From Siderastrea siderea (lineage: Eukaryota; Cnidaria; Anthozoa; Scleractinia; Rhizangiidae): a stretch of DNA of 64,000 nucleotides. Location of the stretch: positions 248,001-312,000 of the forward strand of contig OZ034970.1 in NCBI GenBank assembly GCA_964030785.1, given 5' to 3'. The notes beneath the pieces were generated by a model. It did no database searches and had not been told where the DNA came from. It worked only from the letters and a program-made list of their open reading frames with translations. Positions 63,037 to 64,000 of the stretch are shown piece by piece. Within the stretch, counting starts at the first letter, position 1; each line of letters opens with the position of its first letter. A program made the position numbers and the translations under genes.

Positions 63037-63837
63037 AGATGGTGTAGTGTCAAGGAAATCGAAGTTTGTCTTCTATGCGAAATTTTGATTTCAGAAGACA
63101 CACTCCAAGGCCAACAAAACTGTTGCGAGCCTCCTTAACAAACCGAAAGAAGTATAAGCTTAAACCAAGCAAAGAAATTGAAGCTCATTACAGCCTCAGA
63201 CAGATTTTATAAATCCGAGTTTTCCTATTAAGTTCGTTACATTACAAAACGATACCAACAAAATATAAAATGTGAAGTTTGGTCTTATATAAAAAATAAG
63301 AAGTGTATTCAGCTTATCACGAGCATGTCACTACAAAATATAGCCATAGTGATGCCGATATTAACTTGTTAAAATAACTTGTGATGGCTTTACACGAGTC
63401 TGATGCTGGTTACAGCATCCACCCGCGGGTGGGCAGAAGGTCCTGGGCCCAATTGTTCAAAGCTGGATTAAGCTAACCCAGAATTACTATCAATTTTCAA
63501 TCCAGTCTTATACCAAGCGATGAGGATTTGTGTAAATCTTTTTTACGCTATGTTTTGACTTTGCTTGCTATCAAACGGCCAGTTAAAATTATCTTTGAAA
63601 ACTCTTTTTGACGACAGAAATAGGAACCTTGATTAATTTTTAATCTGGGTTAGCGGTGACCGGCCAACCTCGTCCCCAGGGCCTTCTCCTCATTCAAAAA
63701 GGCAGAACGAGGTTGTTAACCGGCTTTCGAAAAACCGCGCCCTGGGTTTGACTTTGACAAAAGTTTGTGAATAAATAAATAGAATTTACTTACTTAACAA
63801 CCGTACTGTTAATTATCACTGAAGTGGACCTTTTTAA

Positions 63838-63933
63838 GTTCGATACTGTCTAAAGAAAGAAAACTTATCTTTATTATTATCTTTATTTATAAAGATAACT
63901 TTTCTCTCTTTAGGCAGTATTGATTCTTACTGA
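63838..63933. mobile_element. Small palindromic MITE (also at 21,889-21,974)
   Basis: CGATACTGTCTAAAGAAAG is mirrored by CTCTTTAGGCAGTATTG; the centre is A+T-rich. Confidence 0.6.
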
Positions 63934-64000
63934 TATACAAAGAAAAGGCGATTCACGTGCGATTCGCTGAAGAACACAATTAGATTGTTCGTAAGCTATA

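Larger units (their letters stand above)
62515..64000. repeat. Tandem unit 3 (start only)
   Basis: Begins with the same header as units 1 and 2 (ACACCCAAGCAAGCTGGAC). It continues past the window end without reaching an SDR exon. Confidence 0.8.

Overview
The window reads as nuclear DNA of a cnidarian, probably an anthozoan (coral or anemone type). It is A+T-rich, has intron-rich animal genes with GT-AG introns, several LINE tails, dense foldback MITEs and a tRNA-derived SINE of a kind I associate with anthozoans. The lineage is an inference from these features; no species can be named.

Layout. (1) 0.7-7.8 kb: COPS3 (COP9 signalosome subunit 3) on the minus strand, 13 coding exons in continuous reading frame; only the short terminal exon is missing. 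(2) 8.3-8.7 kb: 3' tail of a LINE. (3) 10.8-13.7 kb: a small plus-strand gene of seven phase-consistent exons (173 residues) that I do not recognise. (4) 17.3-19.7 kb: a LINE fragment split by a 1.49-kb element with 14-bp inverted ends and a TTCAGA target duplication. (5) 19.7-64 kb: at least three tandem units starting near 19.69, 33.25 and 62.52 kb. The first two each carry an intact four-exon SDR9C-type short-chain dehydrogenase (retinol/hydroxysteroid dehydrogenase-like, minus strand) plus decayed extra exons. Because the units are paralogous, many insertions present in one and absent from the other can be placed to the base.

Centrepiece: 43,058-60,555 is a 17.5-kb Polinton/Maverick (adintovirus-like) element inserted in unit 2. 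The matching empty site lies in unit 1 at about 29,871. It encodes a protein-primed family B DNA polymerase, a retrovirus-type integrase, an A32/FtsK-type packaging ATPase, an adenain-like protease, a double-jelly-roll major capsid protein, a probable penton protein, a basic core-like protein, a pVI/pX-like amphipathic protein, a zinc-ribbon/phospholipase A2 protein, a VLTF3-like zinc-ribbon transcription factor and a long collagen-plus-shaft fibre-like protein. This set suggests an integrated virus-like element able, at least ancestrally, to make virions. Morphogenesis genes read mainly to the right from 49.1 kb, ATPase and fibre to the left, polymerase inward from the right end.

Unusual points: each end of the element is a 182-bp near-perfect palindrome; the promoter and first codons of two divergent end genes lie inside the 319-bp terminal inverted repeat; a collagen domain is joined to a phage-fibre-like shaft; and the element is disrupted by four apparent single-base losses in homopolymers and two Gln-like-to-stop changes. 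The breaks are described but not repaired here.
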